DNA of 5,341 nt from Candidatus Woesearchaeota archaeon. Lineage in GTDB: Archaea; Nanobdellota; Nanobdellia; Woesearchaeales; ARS49. The stretch spans positions 1 to 5,341 of the forward strand of contig JACQMU010000019.1 in assembly GCA_016203425.1 (NCBI GenBank), written 5' to 3'. Below the pieces are notes generated by a model. That model searched no databases, was not told where the DNA came from, and saw only the letters and a list, made by a program, of their open reading frames with translations. This document shows positions 1-4,766 of the stretch, piece by piece. Positions within the stretch are counted from its first letter, which is position 1, and the number at the start of each line of letters is the position of its first letter. The position numbers and the translations under genes are program-made.

Positions 1-14
1 ATCTTACCTTTCAA

Positions 15-32
15 AGTCTAAAAATATAGACT
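15..32. repeat. short inverted repeat, 6-bp arms
   Basis: AGTCTA (15-20) and TAGACT (27-32) are perfect reverse complements around a 6-nt A/T loop. The centre (AAAATATA) could also serve as a TATA-like element in either direction. No coding region is attached to it inside the window, and its role is unknown. Confidence 0.3.
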
Positions 33-67
33 CATGATGTGGTCAGATGATGAGATTAAAGGAAAAA

Positions 68-114
68 TGTTGCACAAGAAAACAATCGATGCAACAGGAT
101 AAGCTTTTTTTTTT
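68..114 (+). terminator. stem-loop followed by T10 tract, candidate terminator
   Basis: TGTTGCA (68-74) and TGCAACA (90-96) form a perfect 7-bp stem with a 15-nt loop. Eight bases later comes an uninterrupted run of ten T (105-114). Archaeal RNA polymerase terminates mainly at T-rich tracts, so this would end + strand transcription entering from the left and insulate the gene starting at 153. The 8-nt gap between stem and T-run is longer than in a classical bacterial intrinsic terminator, so the stem may be incidental. Confidence 0.45.
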
Positions 115-128
115 CGAAACTATTAAAA
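115..128 (+). promoter_or_regulatory. BRE/TATA-like promoter of the small membrane protein
   Basis: CGAAAC (115-120, BRE-like) is followed directly by TATTAAAA (121-128, TATA-like). The box centre is about 28 nt before the ATG at 153. Archaeal transcription starts roughly 25-28 nt downstream of the TATA box, so the transcript would be leaderless or nearly so. No Shine-Dalgarno sequence is visible before 153. The same CGAAAC block precedes the operon promoter near 1350. Confidence 0.5.
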
Positions 129-152
129 ACAGTTCTAACTTCCAATAATTCC

Positions 153-428
153 ATGCTCGAAAATCCTGCCGTTTTGTTTGGCATTATTGGTGGTCTTGGT
201 GGTTTGTTGCGCGCAGTTGTTGGTGTGAGAAAGGCAATGTTGCAAAAGCGCAAGTTTGTGTTGAGCTATTTTCTCACAACAATTGTTGGTGCAACCTTTA
301 TTGGTGCTATTCTTGGCAGTGTGATTGGAATAAATAAGGCTGTTGCTTTGTTTGCCGGCTACGCAGGCACTGATTTGCTTGAGGGTTTGGCTAAGAGTTT
401 TAGAATTGCGCCGATAAAAATCGGATAA
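153..428 (+). CDS. small multi-pass membrane protein, holin-like
   Basis: This 91-residue protein is almost wholly hydrophobic. A glycine-rich segment (about 5-25, with a GGLGG core) is followed by a basic patch (26-34, RKAMLQKRK), a second membrane segment (about 36-60) and a short third hydrophobic stretch (63-72). It ends with AGYAGTDLLEGL (68-79) and a basic tail. The pattern of GG-rich first helix, basic loop and terminal 'AGYAGTD' resembles small phage-type holins of the LydA/superfamily III kind. I recognise that from memory of the family, not from a search. Such homologues occur in genomes outside prophages, so lysis is not implied. No phage genes are nearby. The start is chosen because a TATA-like box lies 28 nt upstream. 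The gene converges on the minus-strand gene ending at 431. It could equally be an uncharacterised small membrane protein. Confidence 0.7.
   Translation: MLENPAVLFGIIGGLGGLLRAVVGVRKAMLQKRKFVLSYFLTTIVGATFIGAILGSVIGINKAVALFAGYAGTDLLEGLAKSFRIAPIKIG
411..424. terminator. small hairpin at convergent gene ends
   Basis: CCGAT (411-415) and ATCGG (420-424) form a perfect 5-bp stem with an AAAA loop, overlapping the last codons of the holin-like gene. It lies just before the 2-nt gap between two convergent stop codons (426-428 and 431-433). It may act as a 3'-end structure for either transcript, but no strong T-tract follows on either strand. Confidence 0.25.
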
Positions 429-430
429 AA

Positions 431-850
431 TTATTGTTCAACTTTCCATTTCCAGTTAAGTGTCGGGCCGTAAATATCTCCGCCATCATGAAGGAACCAT
501 ACAGCGTCTCTGATTTCGTTGTTTGTTCTTGTGGCTAAAATGTCTTGTAATTCAGCCAGGCCCAATCCATCTTTTCCTGATTCTCTGATTGTGTAATATA
601 CTGCTTTTATTGCAGACTTTGCGTCGTCATAATGGTTTTGTGTTGAAGGTTTGGGTGTTTTGTAATCACCAAATTTTTGTGAAATGTCAGCATCTGCTGC
701 AGCTTGTTGTTCATAAATTTCTGCTCTTTGTAGTCTTAATCGCCCAACATTATTTGTTTCTATTTTTATCTGTCTGCGTGCAAAGCTAAGTTCAATTTCT
801 ATTCGTTCCAATTTTTCATAAAGCGTGTCTTTTGATATTTTTCTTGCCAT
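431..850 (-). CDS. coiled-coil plus winged-helix protein, function unknown
   Basis: This 139-residue protein is soluble and charged. Residues about 5-55 are a heptad-like, Glu/Arg/Lys-rich helix that probably forms a coiled coil. Residues 56-75 are a Pro/Thr/Gln-containing linker. Residues 77-139 have the look of a winged helix: AIKAVYYTIRE, then a GLAELQDIL helix, then NEIRDAVWFLHDGGDIYGP leading to a final strand. The '(W)FLxxxGxIYxP' signature resembles the C-terminal winged helix of archaeal MCM or RPA-type proteins, which suggests nucleic-acid binding; this is inference. A TATA-like box sits 27 nt before the ATG and there is no Shine-Dalgarno sequence, so it is probably leaderless. It lies 33 nt downstream of the thioredoxin-like gene on the same strand, but the internal promoter means it can be transcribed alone. 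I do not recognise a named family for the full-length protein. Confidence 0.75.
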   Translation of the reverse strand: MARKISKDTLYEKLERIEIELSFARRQIKIETNNVGRLRLQRAEIYEQQAAADADISQKFGDYKTPKPSTQNHYDDAKSAIKAVYYTIRESGKDGLGLAELQDILATRTNNEIRDAVWFLHDGGDIYGPTLNWKWKVEQ

Positions 851-873
851 GGTTTTTGAGAAGTTTGTGCTAT

Positions 874-881
874 TATTTATA
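874..881 (-). promoter_or_regulatory. TATA-like box for the winged-helix gene
   Basis: Read on the minus strand this is TATAAATA, centred about 27-28 nt upstream of the ATG at 850 and starting just past the stop codon of the thioredoxin-like gene (884-886). The distance predicts a leaderless mRNA. No AGGTG-type ribosome-binding site is present in the 33-nt gap. Confidence 0.5.
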
Positions 882-883
882 GT

Positions 884-1300
884 TTATTGTGTTATATAAT
901 GCGTTTGTATGATGTCTTCAAGTTCTTGTGTGTCAATGCGTCCTGTTGTGCGTTCTGTTTCTTTGCAGTCTTTGAAAAAAATGACTGTTGGGTGTGAGTT
1001 TATGTGGAACTGTTTAGTTAGTTCTTGATTGTTTTTGAAATCTGTTTTGCCGAATGTAAGTCTATCTTGATATTTTTCAGCAACTGTTTCGAGTGATTCC
1101 TCAACAAAAGCGCAGTTTTTGCAGTCAGGTGTGTAGAAATAGATTGCAATGTTTTTGTAGTTGTTCATGTTTTCTTTTGTTATTTCAACAATGTTTATTT
1201 TCTTTTGTTCTTTAACTTGTGGTTCTGGTGTTGACACAACAAATGCTGCTCCGGCTATGCCAACAAAGAATGCCCAGGACAATGCTTTTTTGTAGTTCAC
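884..1300 (-). CDS. membrane-anchored thioredoxin-like protein
   Basis: This 138-residue protein starts with GTG. Residues 4-23 form a hydrophobic, Ala/Gly-rich N-terminal segment after two lysines, which is a signal anchor or uncleaved signal peptide. A charged linker (26-35) leads to a single thioredoxin fold (about 36-135). The active site is CKNC (Cys60, Cys63) in the context FYTPDCKNC, and the cis-proline is Pro104 in SHPTVIFF. A third cysteine, Cys112, lies after the following strand. The thioredoxin domain would sit outside the membrane and act as a thiol-disulfide oxidoreductase on extracytoplasmic proteins; substrates are unknown. The CxxC is not the cytosolic WCGPC type, which fits a specialised redox role. 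The start is supported by a TATA-like box centred 27 nt upstream, implying a leaderless GTG-initiated message. It is divergent from the exosome operon. Confidence 0.88.
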   Translation of the reverse strand: MNYKKALSWAFFVGIAGAAFVVSTPEPQVKEQKKINIVEITKENMNNYKNIAIYFYTPDCKNCAFVEESLETVAEKYQDRLTFGKTDFKNNQELTKQFHINSHPTVIFFKDCKETERTTGRIDTQELEDIIQTHYITQ

Positions 1301-1323
1301 AGGGTGCTTTTAATAATGTTGAG

Positions 1324-1330
1324 TTTTAAA
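1324..1330 (-). promoter_or_regulatory. TATA-like box for the thioredoxin-like gene
   Basis: On the minus strand this reads TTTAAAA, centred about 27 nt upstream of the GTG start at 1300. No Shine-Dalgarno motif lies between. It sits back to back with the operon promoter at 1350-1366 in a 140-bp divergent intergenic region. Confidence 0.45.
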
Positions 1331-1349
1331 GTCTTATGACGCAAAAAGA

Positions 1350-1366
1350 CGAAACATTTTTAAATA
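1350..1366 (+). promoter_or_regulatory. BRE/TATA promoter of the exosome operon
   Basis: CGAAACA (1350-1356, BRE-like) precedes TTTTTAAATA (1357-1366, TATA-like). With the usual archaeal spacing, transcription would begin near 1389-1390, giving a leader of about 52 nt before pop5. A second candidate box, TTTATATT (1373-1380), would start transcription near 1403-1404 instead. The BRE block is nearly the same as that at 115-120. Confidence 0.55.
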
Positions 1367-1388
1367 AGTGCCTTTATATTGTTGTCGT

Positions 1389-1436
1389 GTGAGAAAAAGC
1401 GCGAAAGAATATTAGTTTCTCACCTGATGAAAGGTG
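1389..1436 (+). promoter_or_regulatory. pop5 leader with two mutually exclusive hairpins
   Basis: Hairpin A pairs GTGAGAAA (1389-1396) with TTTCTCAC (1416-1423), a perfect 8-bp stem with a 19-nt loop. Hairpin B pairs CACCT (1421-1425) with AGGTG (1432-1436), a 5-bp stem with loop GATGAA. The two share CAC at 1421-1423, so they cannot both form. AGGTG is the ribosome-binding site of pop5, four bases before its ATG. Hairpin B would block it and hairpin A would free it. The predicted transcription start (about 1389) coincides with the first base of hairpin A. A regulatory role is inference. Confidence 0.4.
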
Positions 1437-1440
1437 TTGT

Positions 1441-1782
1441 ATGATTAAACCATTATTGCCGGTGTTGAGGGAAAAAAAGCGTTATGTTGCTTTTGAAGTT
1501 ATTTCGAACAGAAAGAGTTCGTTTTATGAAGTGTCGAAAGCGTTGTGGAGTGCGTTTTCATTTTTTCTTGGAGAGCTTGAATTGGCAAAAGCGGGCATTA
1601 TCATGATTGCAAATACGTTTAATAAGGATGTGCAGAAGGGTGTTATTCGTGTGAATAATAAGTATGTTGATCACGTGAAGGCTGCTTTGGTTTTTGTTAA
1701 AGCGATTGAGCAGCAGCCTGTTATTGTCAGGTCTTTGGTTGTTTCGGGTGTTTTGAATAAAGCTTTGAAAAGGGTGATATGA
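1441..1782 (+). CDS. rnp2: ribonuclease P protein component 2 (Pop5/Rpp14 family)
   Basis: A protein subunit of archaeal RNase P, the RNA-containing enzyme that removes the 5' leader of pre-tRNA. In the family, Pop5 pairs with Rpp30 and supports the catalytic domain of the RNA. The 113-residue length is typical. The N-terminus LLPVLREKKRYVAFEVIS (5-22) matches the family's opening strand. It is followed by a helical SFYEVSKALWSAF region, a central AGIIMI strand (51-56), KGVIRVNNKYVDHVKAALVF (67-86) and a final strand leading to VSGVLNKALK (101-110). The start is fixed by AGGTG four bases upstream, although that site can be hidden in a hairpin. It is the first gene of the operon; its TGA abuts the psmA ATG with no gap. 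Rpp30, which often lies just before it in archaea, is not here. The gene's other common name is pop5. Confidence 0.93.
   Translation: MIKPLLPVLREKKRYVAFEVISNRKSSFYEVSKALWSAFSFFLGELELAKAGIIMIANTFNKDVQKGVIRVNNKYVDHVKAALVFVKAIEQQPVIVRSLVVSGVLNKALKRVI
1773..1778 (+). promoter_or_regulatory. ribosome-binding site deciding the psmA start
   Basis: GGTGAT, complementary to the 16S rRNA 3' end, ends four bases before the ATG at 1783. The same spacing is seen for pop5 and rpoK. It favours 1783 over the later in-frame ATG at 1807, which has no comparable motif. Confidence 0.55.
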
Positions 1783-2535
1783 ATGGTAAGAAAAGAAGAT
1801 GAAGCAATGCAGACTCCTCATCAGTTGATGGGTTATGATCGTGCAATTACAATGTTTAGTCCTGACGGTAGATTGTTGCAGGTTGAGTATGCCAAAAAAA
1901 CAGTTAGGCAGGGTAGTACTGCGATTGGTATGGCGTGTGCTGATGGTGTTTTGTTTGTTGCTGATAAAAGGATTGTTGACAAGCTTGTGATTCCTGAGTC
2001 TGTTGAAAAGATTTTCCAGATTGATGACCACATTGGTGCTACAGCGTCAGGCATTCTTTCTGATGCCAGAGTTCTTATCGAGCGCGCTCAAATTAAGGCT
2101 CAGCAAAATCGTGTGACGTTTGACGCTCCTGTTGACACGATGAGTGTTGTTAAGGACATGTGTGCTTTGAAGCAGATTTGCACTCAGTCTGGTGGCTTGA
2201 GGCCTTTTGGTGTTTCAATTATTGTTGGCGGCATTGATCTTGATGGTGTGCCGAGATTGTTTGAGACAGACCCTACAGGAATTTTTTTTCAGTTTAAGGC
2301 TACTGTGATTGGTGAGGGTGAGCCTGAGATTGAGGAGACTTTGTACAAGGAGTTTAATCCTAAAATGACTGTTGAGGATGGATTGAAGCTTGCGCTGAAG
2401 GCGTTGAGTGATGCGTTTGACAAGAACATTAATGTTGACAGGATTGATGCTGCGTACATTAATTCAACTGAGAAAAAGTTTACGCAGGTTAAGAAGGATA
2501 AGATTGAGAAGTTGTTGAGAGAAGCTAAGAAGTAG
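1783..2535 (+). CDS. psmA: proteasome subunit alpha
   Basis: Forms the outer heptameric rings of the 20S proteasome, which gate substrate entry and dock ATPase regulators such as PAN or Cdc48. The alpha-type signature is intact: YDRAITMFSPDGRLLQVEYA (18-37), including the gate residues Tyr18, Asp19, Arg20 and Pro27. Next come GSTAIG (44-49) and the pocket lysine Lys75 in SVEKI, equivalent to the T. acidophilum lysine that binds HbYX tails. A conserved SGILSDARVLIERAQ helix and GGLRPFGVSIIVGGID follow. There is no N-terminal catalytic threonine, as expected for alpha. At 250 residues it is slightly long because of an eight-residue charged extension (MVRKEDEA) before the usual 'MQ...GYDR' start; Met9 (1807) is the alternative start. 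The upstream GGTGAT supports 1783. No beta subunit is in the window. Confidence 0.97.
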   Translation: MVRKEDEAMQTPHQLMGYDRAITMFSPDGRLLQVEYAKKTVRQGSTAIGMACADGVLFVADKRIVDKLVIPESVEKIFQIDDHIGATASGILSDARVLIERAQIKAQQNRVTFDAPVDTMSVVKDMCALKQICTQSGGLRPFGVSIIVGGIDLDGVPRLFETDPTGIFFQFKATVIGEGEPEIEETLYKEFNPKMTVEDGLKLALKALSDAFDKNINVDRIDAAYINSTEKKFTQVKKDKIEKLLREAKK

Positions 2536-2539
2536 TGAT
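2535..2539 (+). promoter_or_regulatory. candidate ribosome-binding site for rrp4
   Basis: GTGAT overlaps the psmA stop codon and ends four bases before the ATG at 2544, the same spacing as at pop5, psmA and rpoK. It is only a partial match to the anti-Shine-Dalgarno sequence. It supports 2544 over the in-frame GTG at 2535 and ATG at 2538. Confidence 0.4.
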
Positions 2540-2543
2540 GACG

Positions 2544-3275
2544 ATGATAGCAAAAACAGTGGTTGAACAGATGAAGGTTAAAGATAAAGATATTGCTGTG
2601 CCTGGCGAGGTTCTTGCTGAGGGGATGGGTTTTGTTCCTGGTTTTGGCACGTGGCGTGATGGTGATGTTGTTCGCGCGCAGCGCTTGGGTTTGGTTAGTG
2701 TTGATAATAAGGTTGTGCGTTTGATTCCTTTGAGTGGTGCTTACATTCCTAAGCTTAATGACAGGGTTATTGGCAAGGTTGTTGATGTTTTGTTGACTGG
2801 CTGGCGTCTTGAGATTAACAGCCCTTATTCGGCTGTTCTCACAATGAAGGATGCGACGTCTGAGTTTATTGCGCGTGGCGCTGACCTTACTCAGTTTTAC
2901 AAGCTTGATGATTTTGTTGTTACAAAAATAACTAATGTTACTAGCCAGAAGCTTATTGATGTTACTATGAAGGGTCCTGGCTTGAGAAAATTGCAGTCTG
3001 GCAGGATTATTGTTGTTAATCCTCAGAAAGTGCCGAGAATTATTGGCAAGGAAGGCAGCATGGTTATGATGATTAAGGAGGCTACTGGCTGTAATATTAT
3101 TGTTGGCCAGAATGGCTGGGTGTGGCTTGAGGGTGAGCCTGAGCAGGAAGCTCTTGTTGCGAGCACTATTAGAAAGATTGAGGAATTGTCGCACACAAGT
3201 GGTTTGACTGATGTTATTAAGGAGCATCTTGAAAAGGCAACGAAGAAAAAGATTGTTGCCAAGCAGGTGGAATGA
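2544..3275 (+). CDS. rrp4: exosome RNA-binding cap protein Rrp4
   Basis: Rrp4 forms the trimeric cap on the Rrp41/Rrp42 ring and feeds RNA into its central channel in the cytoplasm. Numbered from 2544 (243 residues), the order is an N-terminal domain (about 15-65, with VPGEVLAEG and GFVPGFGTW), an S1 domain (about 70-140, starting LNDRVIGKVVDV with WRLEINSPYSAVL), and a KH domain (about 155-220). The KH loop is GKEG at 168-171 in PRIIGKEGSM. The KH domain separates Rrp4 from Csl4, which has a zinc ribbon instead. The C-terminus is a lysine-rich helix. In-frame GTG (2535) and ATG (2538) are alternative starts; the GTGAT spacing favours 2544. The gene directly follows psmA without SBDS between them, and its stop overlaps the start of rrp41. 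Confidence 0.95.
   Translation: MIAKTVVEQMKVKDKDIAVPGEVLAEGMGFVPGFGTWRDGDVVRAQRLGLVSVDNKVVRLIPLSGAYIPKLNDRVIGKVVDVLLTGWRLEINSPYSAVLTMKDATSEFIARGADLTQFYKLDDFVVTKITNVTSQKLIDVTMKGPGLRKLQSGRIIVVNPQKVPRIIGKEGSMVMMIKEATGCNIIVGQNGWVWLEGEPEQEALVASTIRKIEELSHTSGLTDVIKEHLEKATKKKIVAKQVE
3265..3269 (+). promoter_or_regulatory. ribosome-binding site deciding the rrp41 start
   Basis: AGGTG inside the end of rrp4. It leaves 5 nt to the ATG at 3275 but only 2 nt to the ATG at 3272. Neighbouring genes use 4-6 nt, so 3275 is favoured. Confidence 0.45.
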
Positions 3276-3982
3276 TGGCGTACGAAAAGCGTTTTGATGG
3301 CAGAAAGTGGGATGAGCTTCGTCCTATTGAGGCAAAGGTTGGTGTTATTCCGAATGCTGATGGTAGTGCGATGTTTAAGATTGGTTCTACTGTTGCGTAT
3401 GCTGCAGTTTATGGTCCTCGTGAATTGCATCCGAAGTTTTTGCAGAATCCGCAGACTGGCATTTTGCGTTGTGACTATAACATGCTTCCGTTTTCTGGTC
3501 ATGGCGAGCGTGTGAGGCCTGGTGGTGGTCGTCGTTCTCGTGAGATTTCAATGGTGATGGAAAATGCGTTGTTGCCTGTGCTTGACTTGAAGGATTATCC
3601 TAATAGTGTTGTTGATGTTTTTGTTGATTTGCCGCAGACTGATGCTGGCACGCGTTGTGCTGCGATTTGTGCTGCATCGATGGCTTTGGCTGATGCTGGT
3701 TTGTCGATGAAGGATTTGGTTTCTGCTGTTGCGGTTGGCAAGATTGAGGATAAGATTGTTGTTGACCTTACGTATGAGGAAGATGCTTATGAGGCTGGTC
3801 CTGGAACAGACTTGCCTGTTGCAGTGCTTCCAAGTTCTGGTAAAATTACGCTTGTTCAGATGGATGGCGAGGTTTCTGCTGATGACTTAAAGAAAATGCT
3901 TGAGGCTGCAAAAAAGGCGTGCAGGCAGATTTACGAAATTCAGAAGGAAGCTTTGAAGGAAAAGTTTCGCAGGGTGAAATAA
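3275..3982 (+). CDS. rrp41: exosome catalytic subunit Rrp41 (RNase PH family)
   Basis: Catalytic subunit of the archaeal exosome: phosphate-dependent 3'-5' degradation of RNA to nucleoside diphosphates, and the reverse tailing reaction. It forms a hexameric ring with Rrp42. Numbered from 3275 (235 residues), it shows FDGRKWDELRPI (7-18), AAVYGPRE (43-50), the RNA/phosphate-binding RRSRE (86-90) and the phosphate loop DAGTR (123-127). The catalytic acidic region is DLTYEEDAYEAGPGTDLP, with Asp170 and Asp179 as the likely counterparts of S. solfataricus Asp182 and Asp188. The spacing between them is nine residues instead of six, so the loop carries about three extra residues. Everything else looks active. 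An ATG at 3272 is an alternative start, giving an ATGA overlap with rrp4. It is followed by rrp42 after one base. Confidence 0.96.
   Translation: MAYEKRFDGRKWDELRPIEAKVGVIPNADGSAMFKIGSTVAYAAVYGPRELHPKFLQNPQTGILRCDYNMLPFSGHGERVRPGGGRRSREISMVMENALLPVLDLKDYPNSVVDVFVDLPQTDAGTRCAAICAASMALADAGLSMKDLVSAVAVGKIEDKIVVDLTYEEDAYEAGPGTDLPVAVLPSSGKITLVQMDGEVSADDLKKMLEAAKKACRQIYEIQKEALKEKFRRVK
3973..3977 (+). promoter_or_regulatory. ribosome-binding site of rrp42
   Basis: GGTGA within the end of rrp41, six bases before the ATG at 3984. It decides against the in-frame ATG at 3993, which would be 15 nt away. Confidence 0.45.
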
Positions 3983-3983
3983 A

Positions 3984-4757
3984 ATGGTTGTCATGGCTAA
4001 AGAACATTTGTTAAAGGCATTGGGCAAGAACGTTCGTTATGATGGTCGTAAGCTTCAGGAATATCGTGCAATAACGCTGAAGTATGATATTTCAAAGTCT
4101 GCTGAGGGCAGTGCCAGTGTAAAGATTGGTGATACTGAAGTGTTGGTTGGCGTAAAGCTTGCTGTTGAAACGCCGTATCCTGATACTCCTAACAAGGGTA
4201 ACTTGATGGTGAATGCTGAGCTTCGTCCGTTGTCTAGTCCTAAGTTTGAGCCGGGTCCGCCTGGTGATCAGGCTATTGAGCTTGCTCGTGTTGTTGACAG
4301 AGGCATTCGCGAGGCTAAGGCGATTGATGTGAAAAAGTTGTGTATTAAGGAAGGTGAGAAAGTTTGGGGTGTAATAATTGATATTTGTTCATTGAATGAT
4401 GATGGGAATTTGTTTGATGCTGCTGCGCTTGGTACGATTGCTGCTTTGAAGAATGCTCGTTTTCCTAAGGTTGATGAAAAATTCATTATTGATTATGGTG
4501 TAAGAACTGACAAGGGGCTGCCTTTGGTGACAGAGCCTGTTGCGATTACTGTTGTCAAGATTGGTGACAAGTTGATTGTTGACCCGTTGCCTGATGAAGA
4601 GGGCATGATTGATGCGAGGCTGACTGTTGCTGTGACTGAGCATAATGAGATTTGTGCTTTGCAGAAGGGCGGTGAAATGCCTTTGTCTGTTGAGGAAATT
4701 AGTGACATGGTTGCTCTTGCGCTTGAGAAGGCGCATGAGTTGCGTAAGAAACTGTAG
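3984..4757 (+). CDS. rrp42: exosome non-catalytic subunit Rrp42 (RNase PH family)
   Basis: Alternates with Rrp41 in the exosome ring. It does not catalyse, but helps bind RNA and is needed for Rrp41 activity. The 257 residues match the family: YDGRKLQEYRAI (19-30), AEGSASVKIGDTEVLVGVK (40-58), PYPDTPNKGNLMVNAEL (64-80) and LSSPKFEPGPPGDQAIELARVVDRGIRE (83-110). The 'FEPGPP ... ELARVVDRGIRE' block is diagnostic of Rrp42 over Rrp41. A DDGNLFDAAALG helix start (139-150) and a C-terminal helix follow. The Rrp41-type 'EED...D' catalytic acids are absent, as expected. The start at 3984 is backed by GGTGA six bases upstream and lies one base after the rrp41 stop. In many archaea ribosomal protein L37Ae comes next; here rpoK does. 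Confidence 0.96.
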   Translation: MVVMAKEHLLKALGKNVRYDGRKLQEYRAITLKYDISKSAEGSASVKIGDTEVLVGVKLAVETPYPDTPNKGNLMVNAELRPLSSPKFEPGPPGDQAIELARVVDRGIREAKAIDVKKLCIKEGEKVWGVIIDICSLNDDGNLFDAAALGTIAALKNARFPKVDEKFIIDYGVRTDKGLPLVTEPVAITVVKIGDKLIVDPLPDEEGMIDARLTVAVTEHNEICALQKGGEMPLSVEEISDMVALALEKAHELRKKL

Positions 4758-4762
4758 GGGTG
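4758..4762 (+). promoter_or_regulatory. ribosome-binding site of rpoK
   Basis: GGGTG directly after the rrp42 stop codon, four bases before the ATG. The 11-base stretch GGTGTTGTATG here (4759-4769) is identical to that spanning the pop5 start (1433-1443), but no CACC partner lies close upstream to mask it. Confidence 0.6.
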
Positions 4763-4766
4763 TTGT

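Noticed and set aside
34..102. 22-codon open frame ending just before the T10 tract
   Set aside because: Too short to support, no ribosome-binding site, no recognisable sequence.
47..148. 33-codon open frame with a TATA-like stretch about 26 nt upstream
   Set aside because: It reads through the T10 tract and the promoter of the next gene, and its translation is low in complexity. Chance is likelier.
589..789. 66-residue + strand frame opposite the winged-helix gene
   Set aside because: Leu/Val/Phe-rich antisense shadow. The minus-strand protein has clear structure and a promoter.
1558..2031. 157-residue minus-strand open frame opposite pop5 and psmA
   Set aside because: Same skewed Asn/His/Thr composition, antisense to recognised genes, and no promoter or ribosome-binding site.
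2289..3227. 312-residue minus-strand open frame opposite psmA and rrp4
   Set aside because: It is antisense to two confidently identified genes and its translation is an N/H/L/S-rich low-complexity sequence with no domain. It is a by-product of the G/T-rich + strand.
3023..3502. 159-residue minus-strand open frame opposite rrp4 and rrp41
   Set aside because: Antisense to conserved exosome genes, low-complexity translation, no family signature.
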